Both the position numbers and the translations under genes were made by a program. DNA of 64,000 nt from Microbacterium murale. GTDB taxonomy: Bacteria > Actinomycetota > Actinomycetes > Actinomycetales > Microbacteriaceae. The notes beneath the pieces were generated by a model. That model was not told the DNA's origin. It ran no database searches and worked only from the letters and a program-made list of their open reading frames with translations. The stretch is taken from the NCBI RefSeq assembly GCF_014635185.1, contig NZ_BMCM01000001.1:1178001-1242000 (forward strand), in the 5' to 3' direction. This document shows, piece after piece, positions 36,783-44,979 of the stretch (position 1 is its first letter; the number at the start of each line of letters is the position of its first letter).

Positions 36783-36822
36783 GTATGGCCTTCCGAATTA
36801 TGCCATACCGATTAGGCCATAC
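36783..36822. promoter_or_regulatory. Operator cluster between XRE regulator and unknown gene
   Basis: GTATGGCC (36783-36790), GCCATAC (36802-36808) and GGCCATAC (36815-36822) form two overlapping inverted repeats. On the plus strand TTGTTT (36777-36782) and TATGCC (36800-36805) are spaced 17 bases apart and could be the promoter of the regulator. Confidence 0.55.
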
Positions 36823-36851
36823 GCGGAATAGCTGGTCGAGACGCTTGATAG

Positions 36852-37136
36852 GTGCCCCGACGGAACGAAGAGATTGAAGCTGAGTGGAGCGCGTACTCCC
36901 AGCGCTTCGCGACCTCGCTTCGTTCTGCGCGCGAGCGCGCTGGCCTGAGCCAGGAAGACGTCGCATATCGGTCCGGCCTCACGCGCTACACCTATCAGAA
37001 GTACGAGAAGGGGGAGTCGCGCCCGGGAAACCCCGCGAATCCCACGCTCCGCACGCTCCTCGCGCTCTCGCAGGTGCTCGGAGCCTCGCTGGTGGATCTA
37101 GTCCCAGAGGGCGCCCCTGACCTTCGGAGCCGTTGA
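36852..37136 (+). CDS. XRE-family HTH regulator
   Basis: A 94-residue protein. The helix-turn-helix is LRSARERAGLSQEDVAYRSG followed by TYQKYEKGESRPG, the phage-Cro/C1-like fold. There is no extra sensor domain. It lies just inside the Tn7-like module next to tniQ and is divergent from an unknown gene. Such repressors commonly control mobile-element genes and their own promoter. Confidence 0.85.
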   Translation: MPRRNEEIEAEWSAYSQRFATSLRSARERAGLSQEDVAYRSGLTRYTYQKYEKGESRPGNPANPTLRTLLALSQVLGASLVDLVPEGAPDLRSR

Positions 37137-37225
37137 GGCGCGATTAGTGACCTGAAGGAACGGAGAGGCGCGCTCGTGTCGCGCGCCCCGAGCACCCACA
37201 CTCGTTCGCGTTGATGCCTTCGAGT

Positions 37226-39349
37226 TCACGCCAGGTCCACGCAAGCAGGGGATGGACACGATGGGCAGCTGCGACCTGAAGAGCGGCTTGCCACCGTCGC
37301 CTTCCAGAGGTGCCCTTTCGGGCATCGCCGAGCCGCCATGAGGGTCGACGTCGGCCTCAGCGTGCCCGGTGCGCGACTATTGCTGAGATCCCATTCGGCA
37401 GCGAGCTCAGGCCGCAACGTCGACAGGTCATTCGCGCCTGGAACCACTTGATGTCCATTGCAGAGCGGGCATCCGTTGCCACGCCGGCTTGTTCGGCTAT
37501 AGACCCTCGCCGCCCAGACGTGCCCCTCCACGCACTTCCACATGGCGCGGTGCTTCGAGTGTGCAGTCACCTCGTGAGGGCTGAGCACATTTGATGCGTC
37601 CCACTCCGGCACGAGGTCGGGTCGCAGCGTGGCGAGATCCGTCTTGCCGCGCACGACAAGTCTGCCCGCGCAGTAGGGACACCCCCTGCCGCTCGAACGG
37701 CTGTAAATTGCTGCTTCCCAGACGTGGCCTTTTTCACATTGCCAGGCCACCTTCTTGCGAGCATTGGGGCGTACCTGCTCGGGGCGCAGCTCGTTGCTGA
37801 TGTGCCACTGAGCGGCGAGGTCAGGGCGGAGTGTGCCGAGGTCCGTCGCCCCGGGTAGGACGAGCTTGCCAGCGCAGTATGGGCAACCATTGCCGCGGGT
37901 GCGATTTGCGATCGACGCCTGCCACCCGTGGCCGCACCGACCCGCCCACCAGGCCCTCCTCGTGGTACGGGCGCTGACGACGTGAGGCGTGAGCTTGCCG
38001 TTGCGACGGTAGTCCCACTCGGCCGCAAGGTCGGGACGCAGGGTTGCGAGATCGGTCTCTCCCGGGATGGCACGTTTCTTAGCGCAATAGGGGCAGCCGG
38101 AGCCGTTCCGCGCCCGGTTGTTGATCGTGGCCACCCAGCGGTGTCCTCTACTGCAGACCCACTTGACGCGGCGGTGGGAACCTGAGCTGACATGATCAGG
38201 TCCGCCCGCGTTAGCCCCAGGTGACTTGTCCCACTCCGCTGCAAGGTCGGGAAATTGAGTACCGAGGTCTGACTGCCCCCGCCAAACTATGAACCCGGCA
38301 CAGTGCGGGCAACCTGCTATCGCGCGCACGTATGGAGTTGTTTCCCAGGAATGGCCTTCATCGCATACCCACCATGCCGCCGCTGATGTCCGCCGTGGTT
38401 CCCATGGGTCGCGGGCCTCGTCGTTGCGACCCCAGTCCCATTCCCCCACAGCACGCGGGCGCCGCTGAATCCACAGTGGGTACGCCGCCGTCGAATCGAT
38501 GATCGCTGACGTGTCTACGATGTCCAGCGGCAGGTTCAAAGGGTCGATGCGAGTTGGACGGTCCGCGCGGCGGTGCGGGCGCAGCCACAGCACGATTCGC
38601 TCAACGAGCACCCGGATCGCTCCTACCATCGGCGGCAAGGCCTCGAGGATGACCGGACGTAGTTCTTCAGCAGGAAGCGCAGACCATCGAGCAACATTTT
38701 CGGCATTCGAAAGCGCGGCAAGTACTGCGATAGTCTCTGGGTACAACTCGGCTCGACCACGAACCTCGTGGTCTTCGCGGCACGCAGCCAACGCTGGCTT
38801 CCATCCGTCGGGCTGGGTCAACCACGCGTTGTCGCGCACCATCTCCCACACCCGCGCGTGCAACCGCGCGTCGACCCGGTCACTGGCGACCAGGCGTCTG
38901 AAAAGGCGCTCGGCGTTCGCCAGTTCGCGGTCGAATGGGACTATCCGCTGCGACTCCGGCGTCGTTCCGGGCCCCGTCCAGACAAGCTGGCCCGGGTGCC
39001 GCAGACACCAGTTCTCGCGATCGTGCGGTATCTGCTGCACACGATCGCCGGCGGCGCACAGTCGGCAGAGGAACCGGTCAGAGTACACCTGGTGAGACTT
39101 CGGTTGAGCGAGGCGCTTGAGGCGCAAGTAATGGCCTTCGGGACGGCCGGCAGCAGCCTCGATTGTGCTCGCCGCACCAGCTTCATTAACCCACACGCGG
39201 TAGATGTATGGCCGGGCTTCGGTCGTGAGTCCTCGCTCGACGTAGTCGAAGGGAACACCCGCAGCCTCGCATTGACGTTGGGCATACGATCGCGGCGACT
39301 CGAAGCGGTGCCATTTAGGTCGGATGGGCCATGCCCGGGCGTCGGTCAC
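37226..39349 (-). CDS. tniQ: TniQ-type targeting protein with six zinc-ribbon modules
   Basis: A 707-residue protein. The N-terminal part resembles TniQ/TnsD: a conserved F-E-S-P-x-S-Y start, and a zinc finger with C95, C98, C115 and H118 (FLCRLC then WCLRHPGQLVW). The C-terminal half, about 326-700, holds six modules of one plan: W-x-C-x2-GH-x-W, about 15 residues, CPxC, then DLxTLRPDLAAEWD. These match the DUF4379-type treble-clef zinc ribbon. The third module has its first cysteine shifted (RCGHGW). The overlap with tnsC by four bases makes it part of the transposition operon. TniQ proteins choose the target; the ribbon array may bind DNA. The TniQ call rests on context and the finger. Confidence 0.78.
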   Translation of the reverse strand: MTDARAWPIRPKWHRFESPRSYAQRQCEAAGVPFDYVERGLTTEARPYIYRVWVNEAGAASTIEAAAGRPEGHYLRLKRLAQPKSHQVYSDRFLCRLCAAGDRVQQIPHDRENWCLRHPGQLVWTGPGTTPESQRIVPFDRELANAERLFRRLVASDRVDARLHARVWEMVRDNAWLTQPDGWKPALAACREDHEVRGRAELYPETIAVLAALSNAENVARWSALPAEELRPVILEALPPMVGAIRVLVERIVLWLRPHRRADRPTRIDPLNLPLDIVDTSAIIDSTAAYPLWIQRRPRAVGEWDWGRNDEARDPWEPRRTSAAAWWVCDEGHSWETTPYVRAIAGCPHCAGFIVWRGQSDLGTQFPDLAAEWDKSPGANAGGPDHVSSGSHRRVKWVCSRGHRWVATINNRARNGSGCPYCAKKRAIPGETDLATLRPDLAAEWDYRRNGKLTPHVVSARTTRRAWWAGRCGHGWQASIANRTRGNGCPYCAGKLVLPGATDLGTLRPDLAAQWHISNELRPEQVRPNARKKVAWQCEKGHVWEAAIYSRSSGRGCPYCAGRLVVRGKTDLATLRPDLVPEWDASNVLSPHEVTAHSKHRAMWKCVEGHVWAARVYSRTSRRGNGCPLCNGHQVVPGANDLSTLRPELAAEWDLSNSRAPGTLRPTSTLMAARRCPKGHLWKATVASRSSGRSCPSCPSPACVDLA

Positions 39350-40395
39350 GCGGCTTCCACGAGGTCGCTGAGTTGCACTCTGTGTCGGACTCGCGTGGTC
39401 TGCCGCAAACCGTCGAGGACCGCGAATAGCCGCTCGCGGGTCACCCGTTCATCCGTGCGCTCGGATTCATCGAGAATCGATGCGACAAGTCGCTCGATGA
39501 TCATCGCGAGCACCGAAAGGCGTCCGTCGGCGGCGGCATGAAGAGCGGCAAAGTTCTTGGTGAGCATGCCCCGGCCGTGCTCGCACAGTGGAAGGTTGCG
39601 GTCGAAGATGGCGACCCAGCGACGCCACAGGGCGAGCCCTTCATCGCTTTGGATGTCGACCCTTCGCAGTTCGACCAAGTCGCATCTCATCGTGACCTGA
39701 AGGCCGTCGCCCGAACCGAACGCCTTGCCTCTGGTGAGATTGATCCCCACCAGCACGACTGTGGCCGAGGACTCGTTCTGTAGCGCCTTGATGACGCTCG
39801 ACGGTTCGCTTCCACCGAGATTGTGGGCTTCGTCGATCACAAGGAGCTTCGTGCGATGGACGTGCAGCAGCTCCACCGCTCGCCGCCGGAGGTTGTCCGT
39901 CGTGATCTGAGTCGGCAGGGTGATCGTCGGGGCGAGAAACCTGATTATCTGACTGAGCAGCGCCTTGCCCGTAGCGTGGTCGGTGACCTCCACCCATACG
40001 ACAGGGACTTCACCGTCAGCGGAGTAGTTCGGGAACTTCCTGGAGTGGTCGTTCTCAACTGAGCGCGCAAGAAGCAACGCGAGTTCAGTCTTGCCGTAGA
40101 ACATGGGCGCTGAAACCATAAGCCCCCGGCGCGAGTTCTTTCGGCGCGGGTTCGCGACGATGTGCTTGGCGAGGATTCTCGTACTCAGATCTTGCTCGGG
40201 TGTCGGTACTCGCAGTGTCAGCCGCAAATAATCGTCGCGGGCCTCGTCGTAGAGGCTGCGTTCGGATGCGCTCAGCGCGGCGTAGTCGGAGAATGAGATT
40301 GATGTTGGCATCGGGGGCAGCGCCGCAAGCGCTTCGCGGAGGCCGGCGAGTGTGGTCTTTCGGTCATGATGCAGGACGAGTGGCTCGATGATCAC
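39346..40395 (-). CDS. tnsC: TnsC/TniB-type AAA ATPase
   Basis: A 349-residue ATPase. The Walker A region is SAPMFYGKTELALLLARS, ending GKT but with alanine at the first glycine position. Walker B is KLLVIDEAHNLGG (D188, E189), and sensor I follows at VVLVGINLTRG. In Tn7-like systems TnsC bridges the target selector (TniQ) and the transposase. It overlaps tnsB and tniQ by four bases on each side. Confidence 0.9.
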   Translation of the reverse strand: MIIEPLVLHHDRKTTLAGLREALAALPPMPTSISFSDYAALSASERSLYDEARDDYLRLTLRVPTPEQDLSTRILAKHIVANPRRKNSRRGLMVSAPMFYGKTELALLLARSVENDHSRKFPNYSADGEVPVVWVEVTDHATGKALLSQIIRFLAPTITLPTQITTDNLRRRAVELLHVHRTKLLVIDEAHNLGGSEPSSVIKALQNESSATVVLVGINLTRGKAFGSGDGLQVTMRCDLVELRRVDIQSDEGLALWRRWVAIFDRNLPLCEHGRGMLTKNFAALHAAADGRLSVLAMIIERLVASILDESERTDERVTRERLFAVLDGLRQTTRVRHRVQLSDLVEAA

Positions 40396-42434
40396 GGGTG
40401 CAGCTCTTTCGACGTGACAATGTCGTACGACGACGAGTTCCAGTCGATGTCATCGACATCTACGGGATTGCTCCATTCGCGTAGTCCAATCGCGACAGGT
40501 TCGGTGAGCGGTGCGTCGGTGTCCGGCTCGCCGGTGGCTTTCGCGGACGCCTCTCGGAGGTAGCGCTTGCGTGCCTGCTTGTCGCCGCGCGCACGTCGTT
40601 CGATCTCATCGAGGAACTCCGACGTCTTCGGTACCTCTCCGGGTTCTCCGGAGCCAAAGCGCTCGATCAGTTTCACCTGTGTCTCCGCGACCATCCACGC
40701 GGCTCGCTCATCGATGAGCTTGTCCCAGCACTCGATCCACTCCCTGGATTCAGGATGCTGGACCCATACCGCATTCGAGTTGTAGGGATCAAAGTGAATG
40801 TCGAACTGGCGTGCCTGTCGTGATCCAGCGGGCGCGCCCGTCAGCGAACGATTGCGGAGGTCCGCCAAGAGAGGAGAGTCGTATACGCGGTTCTTGAACG
40901 TGATTCCTTCGTCACTGATGACACGAGGTTCACTGGGGAGTAAGCCGAAGAAGTCCTCCGCACGAAAGGGTAGCTGCACGCCCGGACCGACTTCGAACAG
41001 CGCGGAGTACATCTGATTCGGTGTCCACTTTCGCCCAGGGAACAGTGGAGATCTCAGCCCCCGGTGCTGCGAGTTCAGGAACACTGTGGTGATCCAGGCA
41101 TCGAAAGCGAGACGCACGGAGTCCAGCGTCAGAATCGGCACAGCGCTTTTCCCGCGATTGTGCACCGCGTTACCAGTGGAGCCGGCCAGCCATGTCGCGA
41201 AGTCCGAGGAGGTTGTGCCGAAGTTGCGTTCGACATGTGGCTTGACTGTCGGCGTGTTGGGCGGTGCGAGTACGAGATTGATCCCAAACGCGCGACAGGC
41301 GGCCTCGAAGGTTGCGGATCGAAAGTCTGCGCCACCATCGACGGTGATTGAGTGCGGGAAGATCCATGGCACGGCGAGTGATTCATCGTCGAGGTACGGA
41401 TTGATCCTCTTCATGAGTTCGACTGGAAGCGTTGCTGAGCCCGAGAGTGTTGCGGCGGCAGAACCGGGGACAGCCCGGCGACCGACGATCGCCCGGGCCA
41501 GCAGCAGCGCATGGTCGTAGCCGTTTGGCGAGTCGGCGTGGACTGCCCAGGCCATCGGAACCCGGCTGCTCACGCAAAAGAGCGCCGTCACCGTCGGACG
41601 GAAGTCGTTGCCCTTGTCGTCCCACACCTGTACGTCAAGCGTCGTGGAGTCGATCTCACAGACTGCGCCGAGCCGGTGTGCGTTGCCGGAGAAGTGCTCG
41701 CGGTCGGGGCGGTTCGACGCCGTGCGACGGGTGGTCGCCTTCGCGAAGCTGTATCGGCCCGCGTCGCGCTCGTTGATGAACCCTTGAAGGGTGGTGTCTT
41801 TGATCGCGCAGATCGCGTCGCCCGGATACATAGCTTCCAAGGTGCGACGGACGAGGGCGGCGCAGTGACGTCGGCTGCTCGTCGACATGTTCACCCGGCT
41901 ATCGAGTTCTCGGTCGATGACGGCGACCAGGCGAGGATCGGCCTTCGCGACCACCAGACGCTTCTTGCCCTTCGGATGCAGTCGCGCATCCACCGCAGCA
42001 ACGCCCTCTGATCGATAAGCCTTCCAGAAGTTGAAGAGAGCCTTCCGCGATCGGCCGAGAGATGTGCCGGCCAGCTCCTCGACCTTCGACGCGATCCGCT
42101 GTTCCTGCGTGGTTCGGACCAGGTCATACTGCGGACGCGGGGCCGTCGCAGTCGGATCCATCGGGATGCCTCGGAATACCTCCTGCAGGTGCTTTTCCAT
42201 GTCGAGTACGTCGGCTGGCCAATTGCCTGAGACTGCCCGAAGAGGCGTGCTCGAGTTGCGCCGGGCGGTGCCTGCGTGCGCGAGCAATTCCGGCATCGAC
42301 ACACTCATCCAATCGTCAGCGCTGCCGTCGCGACGGAGCCTCGCCTCGGTGCCGCGGCGGACGCCTTCCCAGACCCAGAGTTCCCCCTCGATAGTGACGG
42401 AGTCGCCGAGCTGGAGCTTGTATTCGTCAGGCAT
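40392..42434 (-). CDS. tnsB: TnsB/TniA-type DDE transposase
   Basis: A 680-residue retroviral-integrase-type transposase. Catalytic residues read as D262 (CEIDSTTLDVQVWDD), D366 (ITVDGGADFRS) and E402 (TVKPHVERNFGTT), with 35 residues between the last two as expected. The N-terminal 250 residues would hold the end-binding helix-turn-helix domains. A Mu-type C-terminal beta-barrel follows. TnsB binds the ends and joins the 3' strands to target DNA. It overlaps tnsC by four bases and starts just after tnsA. Confidence 0.94.
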   Translation of the reverse strand: MPDEYKLQLGDSVTIEGELWVWEGVRRGTEARLRRDGSADDWMSVSMPELLAHAGTARRNSSTPLRAVSGNWPADVLDMEKHLQEVFRGIPMDPTATAPRPQYDLVRTTQEQRIASKVEELAGTSLGRSRKALFNFWKAYRSEGVAAVDARLHPKGKKRLVVAKADPRLVAVIDRELDSRVNMSTSSRRHCAALVRRTLEAMYPGDAICAIKDTTLQGFINERDAGRYSFAKATTRRTASNRPDREHFSGNAHRLGAVCEIDSTTLDVQVWDDKGNDFRPTVTALFCVSSRVPMAWAVHADSPNGYDHALLLARAIVGRRAVPGSAAATLSGSATLPVELMKRINPYLDDESLAVPWIFPHSITVDGGADFRSATFEAACRAFGINLVLAPPNTPTVKPHVERNFGTTSSDFATWLAGSTGNAVHNRGKSAVPILTLDSVRLAFDAWITTVFLNSQHRGLRSPLFPGRKWTPNQMYSALFEVGPGVQLPFRAEDFFGLLPSEPRVISDEGITFKNRVYDSPLLADLRNRSLTGAPAGSRQARQFDIHFDPYNSNAVWVQHPESREWIECWDKLIDERAAWMVAETQVKLIERFGSGEPGEVPKTSEFLDEIERRARGDKQARKRYLREASAKATGEPDTDAPLTEPVAIGLREWSNPVDVDDIDWNSSSYDIVTSKELHP

Positions 42435-43250
42435 TTACGCTGCCCTTCCCTCAAGCGCTGAATCAGAGGTGGTGTAGACGGTCTCACTGCTGAAGACAAC
42501 AGCTAGATCGACGTCGAGCAAGCGACGCCAGGCCATGTTGTCAATCCATGCGCAGGCCAGCGGCGGGCACTCGGGGGAGACGATTCTGCAGAGCTCACCG
42601 CGTGGTCGACCGCCCCGTGCTGTTTCCAGGATGAGTGCTTCCATGGTGGGCGTGGGCAGGCAGCGGTCGTGGCGAGATGCCGAAAGGCAGTCGAGATTGG
42701 CTGTCGCCAGATGGCCGTAACCCGTGAGAACTCGGTAGCGCCAGCCGAGCGCTTCACAGATCTTTTCGGTCTCTTTGAACTGGACGCGGGCCTCATCGTC
42801 CACCCGCTCGGCAGGGCGCACATCGAAGAGCCCCAAGCTGCCGTCCGTGAACTGAGCCAAGAAATCAGGAACGTGCGAGAAACCTGGTAATTGGGAACCG
42901 TGCCCGAAGGCGATCGCCAAAGGCTGCGCCCACAGCCGGTCCACTTGCCCGCCGTAGTCCAGCCATAGAACTTCCCAACGCTCCTGCTGGGACTCGCACC
43001 ACACATGAGATCGAGTGCGCTGCCAGAAGTACATCGCTGGCGTGAACCGATGACGGACGCCTTTCGACTTCCGTATTCTCAGTGGATCGATGGCAGCCCA
43101 GTCCCCCTCGCCGAGGTCTCGACCGACCGCTGCCCATTCGTGTTGTCCGGCCGCAGCGCCCCGAGGGTTCGTGCGAGGGATCCAATGCAATTCCGATGAC
43201 GACGTGCGGCGTCGAGGGGTGATGTCCTTGGCTCCGTCTACCGGCCGCAT
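42435..43250 (-). CDS. tnsA: TnsA-like transposase endonuclease subunit
   Basis: A 271-residue protein. The nuclease fold runs from HVWCESQQERWEVLWLDYGG through QVDRLWAQPLAIAF, PGFSHVPDFLAQF and LGLFDVRPAE. The active-site pattern is E86/E90, D129 and D143-x-R145; the usual lysine is an arginine. TnsA cuts the 5' strands so that the element moves by cut-and-paste. The gene lies immediately before tnsB and nearest to the right end. I used ATG 43250; other starts are possible. Confidence 0.85.
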   Translation of the reverse strand: MRPVDGAKDITPRRRTSSSELHWIPRTNPRGAAAGQHEWAAVGRDLGEGDWAAIDPLRIRKSKGVRHRFTPAMYFWQRTRSHVWCESQQERWEVLWLDYGGQVDRLWAQPLAIAFGHGSQLPGFSHVPDFLAQFTDGSLGLFDVRPAERVDDEARVQFKETEKICEALGWRYRVLTGYGHLATANLDCLSASRHDRCLPTPTMEALILETARGGRPRGELCRIVSPECPPLACAWIDNMAWRRLLDVDLAVVFSSETVYTTSDSALEGRAA

Positions 43251-43394
43251 CGAGACCCTTTCGCAAATGAATCCATGTTCGGACGGTGCGAAGACAAGGG
43301 GGCAGTCGGAGCCCCTTCGCTCCTGTATCCACTGCTGATGCTCCTCCGCCTCGGCCCGTCACGCAGGAAGGTCCTCGGCGTTTCGTGACACACG

Positions 43395-43460
43395 GTGTCA
43401 CCGTAGCCGGGTCGTGTGTCATTTAAAGCGCGCTTGTGTCAGCTCAACGCGATTCCGACA
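43395..43460. repeat. Putative right end of the Tn7-like element
   Basis: Read inward from 43460 the sequence starts TGTCGGAATCGCGTTGAGC, then TGACAC at 43441, 43421 and 43400, so repeats begin 19, 20 and 21 bases apart. Regular TnsB-binding repeats of about this period mark Tn7-like ends. An extra inverted TGACAC lies at 43386-43391. The outermost base is uncertain by a few bases. Confidence 0.6.
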
Positions 43461-43469
43461 AAAAAACTC

Positions 43470-43513
43470 TTGACACGGCATCCGCTTCGTCGTAACGTAC
43501 AACCAAATGGTTG
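43470..43513 (+). promoter_or_regulatory. Leaderless arsR promoter with operator over the start codon
   Basis: TTGACA (43470-43475), a 17-base spacer and TAACGT (43493-43498) put the transcription start at about 43505, two bases before the ATG. The palindrome CAACCAAATGGTTG (43500-43513) contains the start codon itself. GTTGCACAAC follows. Autorepression by the ArsR protein is likely. Confidence 0.65.
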
Positions 43514-43899
43514 CACAACTAGAATTGAGCGAAGCGGAGACCGACCGTGTGTTCCACGCACTGGCGACGGCGACCCGACGCGATATCCTGCGCCGCACGA
43601 TCAATGAAGAGCAGTCGGTGTCGACCCTTGCGGTCGATTACGACATGTCCTTCGCCGCGGTGCAGAAGCACGTTGCCGTCCTCGAGGCCGCGGGCCTCAT
43701 CATCAAACGCGCCGAGGGACGCGAGCGGCTCGTCCGCGCGAATCCTGAGATGATCGCGCGCGCCCGGGCGCTGCTCGCCCGATATGAAGAGCTGTGGCGG
43801 GCCCGCATCTCCCGCCTCGACGATCTCCTGTCATCCGAATCTCCCCACCGAGATTCACCGAACAACCCACCGCAGAATTCACCGAAGAGAGGGAAATGA
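43507..43899 (+). CDS. ArsR-family winged-helix regulator
   Basis: A 130-residue regulator. RVFHALATATRRDILRRTIN then STLAVDYDMSFAAVQKHVAV is the ArsR winged helix; no metal-binding cysteines are visible. The C-terminal 25 residues are a Pro/Ser/Asn tail. It ends one base before the AHSA1-domain gene. ArsR/AHSA1 pairs are common in Actinobacteria and the regulator controls the pair. The gene has a leaderless promoter with an operator over its start. Confidence 0.92.
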   Translation: MVAQLELSEAETDRVFHALATATRRDILRRTINEEQSVSTLAVDYDMSFAAVQKHVAVLEAAGLIIKRAEGRERLVRANPEMIARARALLARYEELWRARISRLDDLLSSESPHRDSPNNPPQNSPKRGK

Positions 43900-43900
43900 A

Positions 43901-44887
43901 ATGCCTGTCACTGACATCAGCACTGATGCTGAGAACCTCACGATGACCGTCGCCGCCGACTTCGCCGCTCCGATCGAGCGGCTCTGGCACGCGTTCACCG
44001 ATCCGGCCCAGCTCGAGCGGTTCTGGGGTCCTCCGGGGTGGCCGGCCACCTTCACCGAGTTCGACTTCACGGTGGGCGGCAAGGCGCTCTATTACATGAC
44101 CAGTCCCCAGGGCGAGAAGTCTGGCGGTTCGTGGGAGTTCCTCAACATCCTCGAACCGCACGGCTTCGATGTCATCGACGCCTTCGCGGACGCCGACGGG
44201 AATCCGATCGAAGGCATGCCGGCGATGCGGATGACGTTCGGCTTCGAGTCGACGGACACCGGCAGCCGCATGATCAACACCAGCCATTTCGACTCGGCCG
44301 AGGCTCTCGAGCAGGTCGTCGCGATGGGCGCCGTCGAAGGAACCCGCATGGCGATGGCGCAGCTGGATGCCGTGCTACAGGACCTCCGCGAATACGCACA
44401 GGGCAAGGGCACGCGCGTCGAACTGCTCGACGACACGCACGTGCGGATCACGCGTCTGGTGAACGGTCCGCGCGAGCTGGTCTGGCGTGCGCACCACGAC
44501 GCCGAACTCGTGAAGAAGTGGATGCTGGGACCGGACGGCTGGGAGATGACGGAGTCCGTCGTCGGCACAGAGGTCGGCCAGTCGTACCGTAACTCCTGGG
44601 CTCCGGTCGGAGACACCGAGGGGGAGCCGTTCGGCTTCGAGGGCGAGGTGCTGCTCATCGACGCTCCGCGCCGTGCCGTCACCACCGAGCGGATGCAGGG
44701 AATGCCCACTCAGACGCTCAACGACCTCAACCTCTATGAAGAGGACGGCGCCACCCTTGTCACGGTGCTCATCGAGTACCCCGACAAGGAGACGCGCGAC
44801 ATGATCCTCGCCACCGGCATGGCCGACGGCATGGAGGAGTCGTTCGCACGGCTGGAGCGCGAGGTGCTTGAGCCCACGCGTTCATAA
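43901..44887 (+). CDS. SRPBCC/AHSA1 tandem-domain protein
   Basis: A 328-residue protein with two AHSA1-type hydrophobic-pocket domains. The first (about 12-155) has TVAADFAAPIERLWHAFTDP and FWGPPGWPATFTEFD. The second (about 165-325) has ITRLVNGPRELVWRAHHDAE and KWMLGPDGWEMT. GAGAGGG precedes the ATG. Such proteins bind lipids or small hydrophobic ligands and often appear with ArsR regulators; a specific role is not known. Confidence 0.9.
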   Translation: MPVTDISTDAENLTMTVAADFAAPIERLWHAFTDPAQLERFWGPPGWPATFTEFDFTVGGKALYYMTSPQGEKSGGSWEFLNILEPHGFDVIDAFADADGNPIEGMPAMRMTFGFESTDTGSRMINTSHFDSAEALEQVVAMGAVEGTRMAMAQLDAVLQDLREYAQGKGTRVELLDDTHVRITRLVNGPRELVWRAHHDAELVKKWMLGPDGWEMTESVVGTEVGQSYRNSWAPVGDTEGEPFGFEGEVLLIDAPRRAVTTERMQGMPTQTLNDLNLYEEDGATLVTVLIEYPDKETRDMILATGMADGMEESFARLEREVLEPTRS

Positions 44888-44979
44888 CTCCGCAAAGCCA
44901 GACCTGAACGGCCTCGGATCCGGTGGATTCGGGGCCGTTCAGCTGCGAGTGTGAGGAGTTGTGAACGGCAGCCGGAGGC

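Larger units (their letters stand above)
37226..43460 (-). mobile_element. Tn7-like transposition module (tnsA-tnsB-tnsC-tniQ) with right end
   Basis: Four overlapping minus-strand genes encode a TnsA-type endonuclease, a DDE transposase, an AAA ATPase and a TniQ-type targeting protein. tnsA lies 210 bases from a putative right end at 43460, the arrangement of Tn7. The interval given is the transposition module only; the left end was not found and the whole element is probably larger. No CRISPR or Cas genes are linked. Confidence 0.8.

Noticed and set aside
34890-37226. Left end of the Tn7-like element
   Set aside because: I looked for TGTCGG followed by evenly spaced TGACAC repeats and found none; short matches lie inside genes.
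37226-43460. CRISPR-associated (CAST-type) transposon
   Set aside because: No cas gene or repeat array is visible near the transposition genes, and tnsA with a zinc-ribbon TniQ points to protein-guided targeting.
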